This document shows, piece by piece, positions 5,460 to 5,721 of a stretch of 5,721 nt of DNA. Under the pieces are notes generated by a model. That model was not told where the DNA came from. It worked only from the letters and a program-made list of their open reading frames with translations, and searched no databases. The stretch lies in the NCBI GenBank assembly GCA_015257605.1, contig JABZJV010000039.1, positions 1 to 5,721 on the forward strand. The letters are read 5' to 3'. The translations under genes were made by a program, and so were the position numbers. Source of the stretch: Nanosynbacter sp. (GTDB lineage: Bacteria > Patescibacteriota > Saccharimonadia > Saccharimonadales > Saccharimonadaceae). Position 1 is the first letter of the stretch. Each line of letters opens with the position of its first letter.

Positions 5460-5721
5460 ATGAGAAGAATCGATATTATCAAGCGGGCGGGGCGCAATCT
5501 CCGCCAGTCGAAAGGCCGGACGATTTTGACGGCGCTGGCGATTTCGGTCGGGGCGTTTACGATTGGGTTGGCGCTGATGGCTGGCGAGGGCGGTCGGTTA
5601 TACACCAATAGTATGGTTGATGCGGCTGGCGATAAAAAAGTGATTATGGTTCGCAAAAAAATTGAGTCGAACAATAAGGAAGAAAAATTACCAGAGTACG
5701 GCGCGTCGGAAAAAACAGAAA
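5460..5721 (+). CDS. MacB/FtsX-type ABC transporter permease (3' end outside window)
   Basis: The first 87 residues of a permease cut by the right edge. It opens with a basic cytoplasmic segment (MRRIDIIKRAGRNLRQSKGR), then one membrane helix at about 21-42 (TILTALAISVGAFTIGLALMAG), and then an extracytoplasmic region beginning EGGRLYTNSMVDAAGDKKVIMV. The LRQSKGRTILTALAISVGAF pattern is typical of the first helix of MacB/FtsX-type (LolCE-like) permeases, which export peptides, lipids or signals by mechanotransmission with a separate ATPase. The start is fixed by a Shine-Dalgarno at 6 nt. The ATPase partner is not visible and may follow downstream. The candidate operator in front suggests repression-controlled expression. 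The family is confident from the N-terminus; the substrate is unknown. Confidence 0.85.
   Translation, partial: MRRIDIIKRAGRNLRQSKGRTILTALAISVGAFTIGLALMAGEGGRLYTNSMVDAAGDKKVIMVRKKIESNNKEEKLPEYGASEKTE

Noticed and set aside
5429..5674. 81-residue minus-strand frame at the right edge
   Set aside because: Antisense to the permease start, which has a Shine-Dalgarno and family-typical first helix.
1..5721. CRISPR array, insertion sequence, phage, toxin-antitoxin or tRNA
   Set aside because: No regularly spaced repeats, transposase motifs, terminal inverted repeats, cloverleaf elements or known toxin pairs were seen on either strand.

Overview
The window looks like a compact chromosomal stretch of a small-genome bacterium, most likely of the Patescibacteria/CPR radiation and perhaps a Saccharibacterium (TM7). 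This is an inference from gene content, tight packing, short genes and the pattern of translation starts; no rRNA or tRNA marker is present. TGA is used as a stop and every visible Trp is TGG, so the standard bacterial code 11 applies, which argues against the SR1/Gracilibacteria UGA-Gly code.

Layout. (1) 1-836 (+): the ATP-binding C-terminal end of an ABC exporter cut by the left edge. (2) 882-1718 (+): a nitrilase-superfamily C-N hydrolase with a complete Glu-Lys-Cys triad, convergent with (3) 1734-2195 (-): a PEBP (YbhB/YbcL) family protein. (4) 2196-2361: a divergent promoter region. (5) 2362-4151 (+): a tight three-gene operon made of a 50-residue two-helix membrane protein starting at GTG, a UbiB/ABC1-type atypical kinase without membrane helices of its own, and a 62-residue two-helix membrane protein. 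The joints are TAA directly followed by GTG, and an ATGA overlap. (6) 4219-4711 (+): a broken SMUG2-type uracil-DNA glycosylase gene with N- and C-terminal parts in different frames and the middle missing. (7) 4754-5374 (+): a TylF/MycF-type SAM methyltransferase. (8) 5375-5459: a regulatory region with three TAGTAC cores and a 14-bp palindrome. (9) 5460 to the right edge (+): the N-terminus of a MacB/FtsX-type ABC permease.

Two observations stand out. First, four genes that begin a transcription unit (882, 2195 minus, 2362, 4754) each have a -10 hexamer ending exactly 6 nt before the chosen start codon and no Shine-Dalgarno, which predicts leaderless mRNAs. Genes inside the operon (2515, 3963) and the permease (5460) instead have good Shine-Dalgarno sequences. 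Second, the UbiB-like operon looks like a split membrane kinase: the catalytic domain lacks the C-terminal membrane helices usual for UbiB and is flanked by two separately encoded two-helix proteins. It also departs from the family in its KxGQ and Ala-rich-loop motifs.
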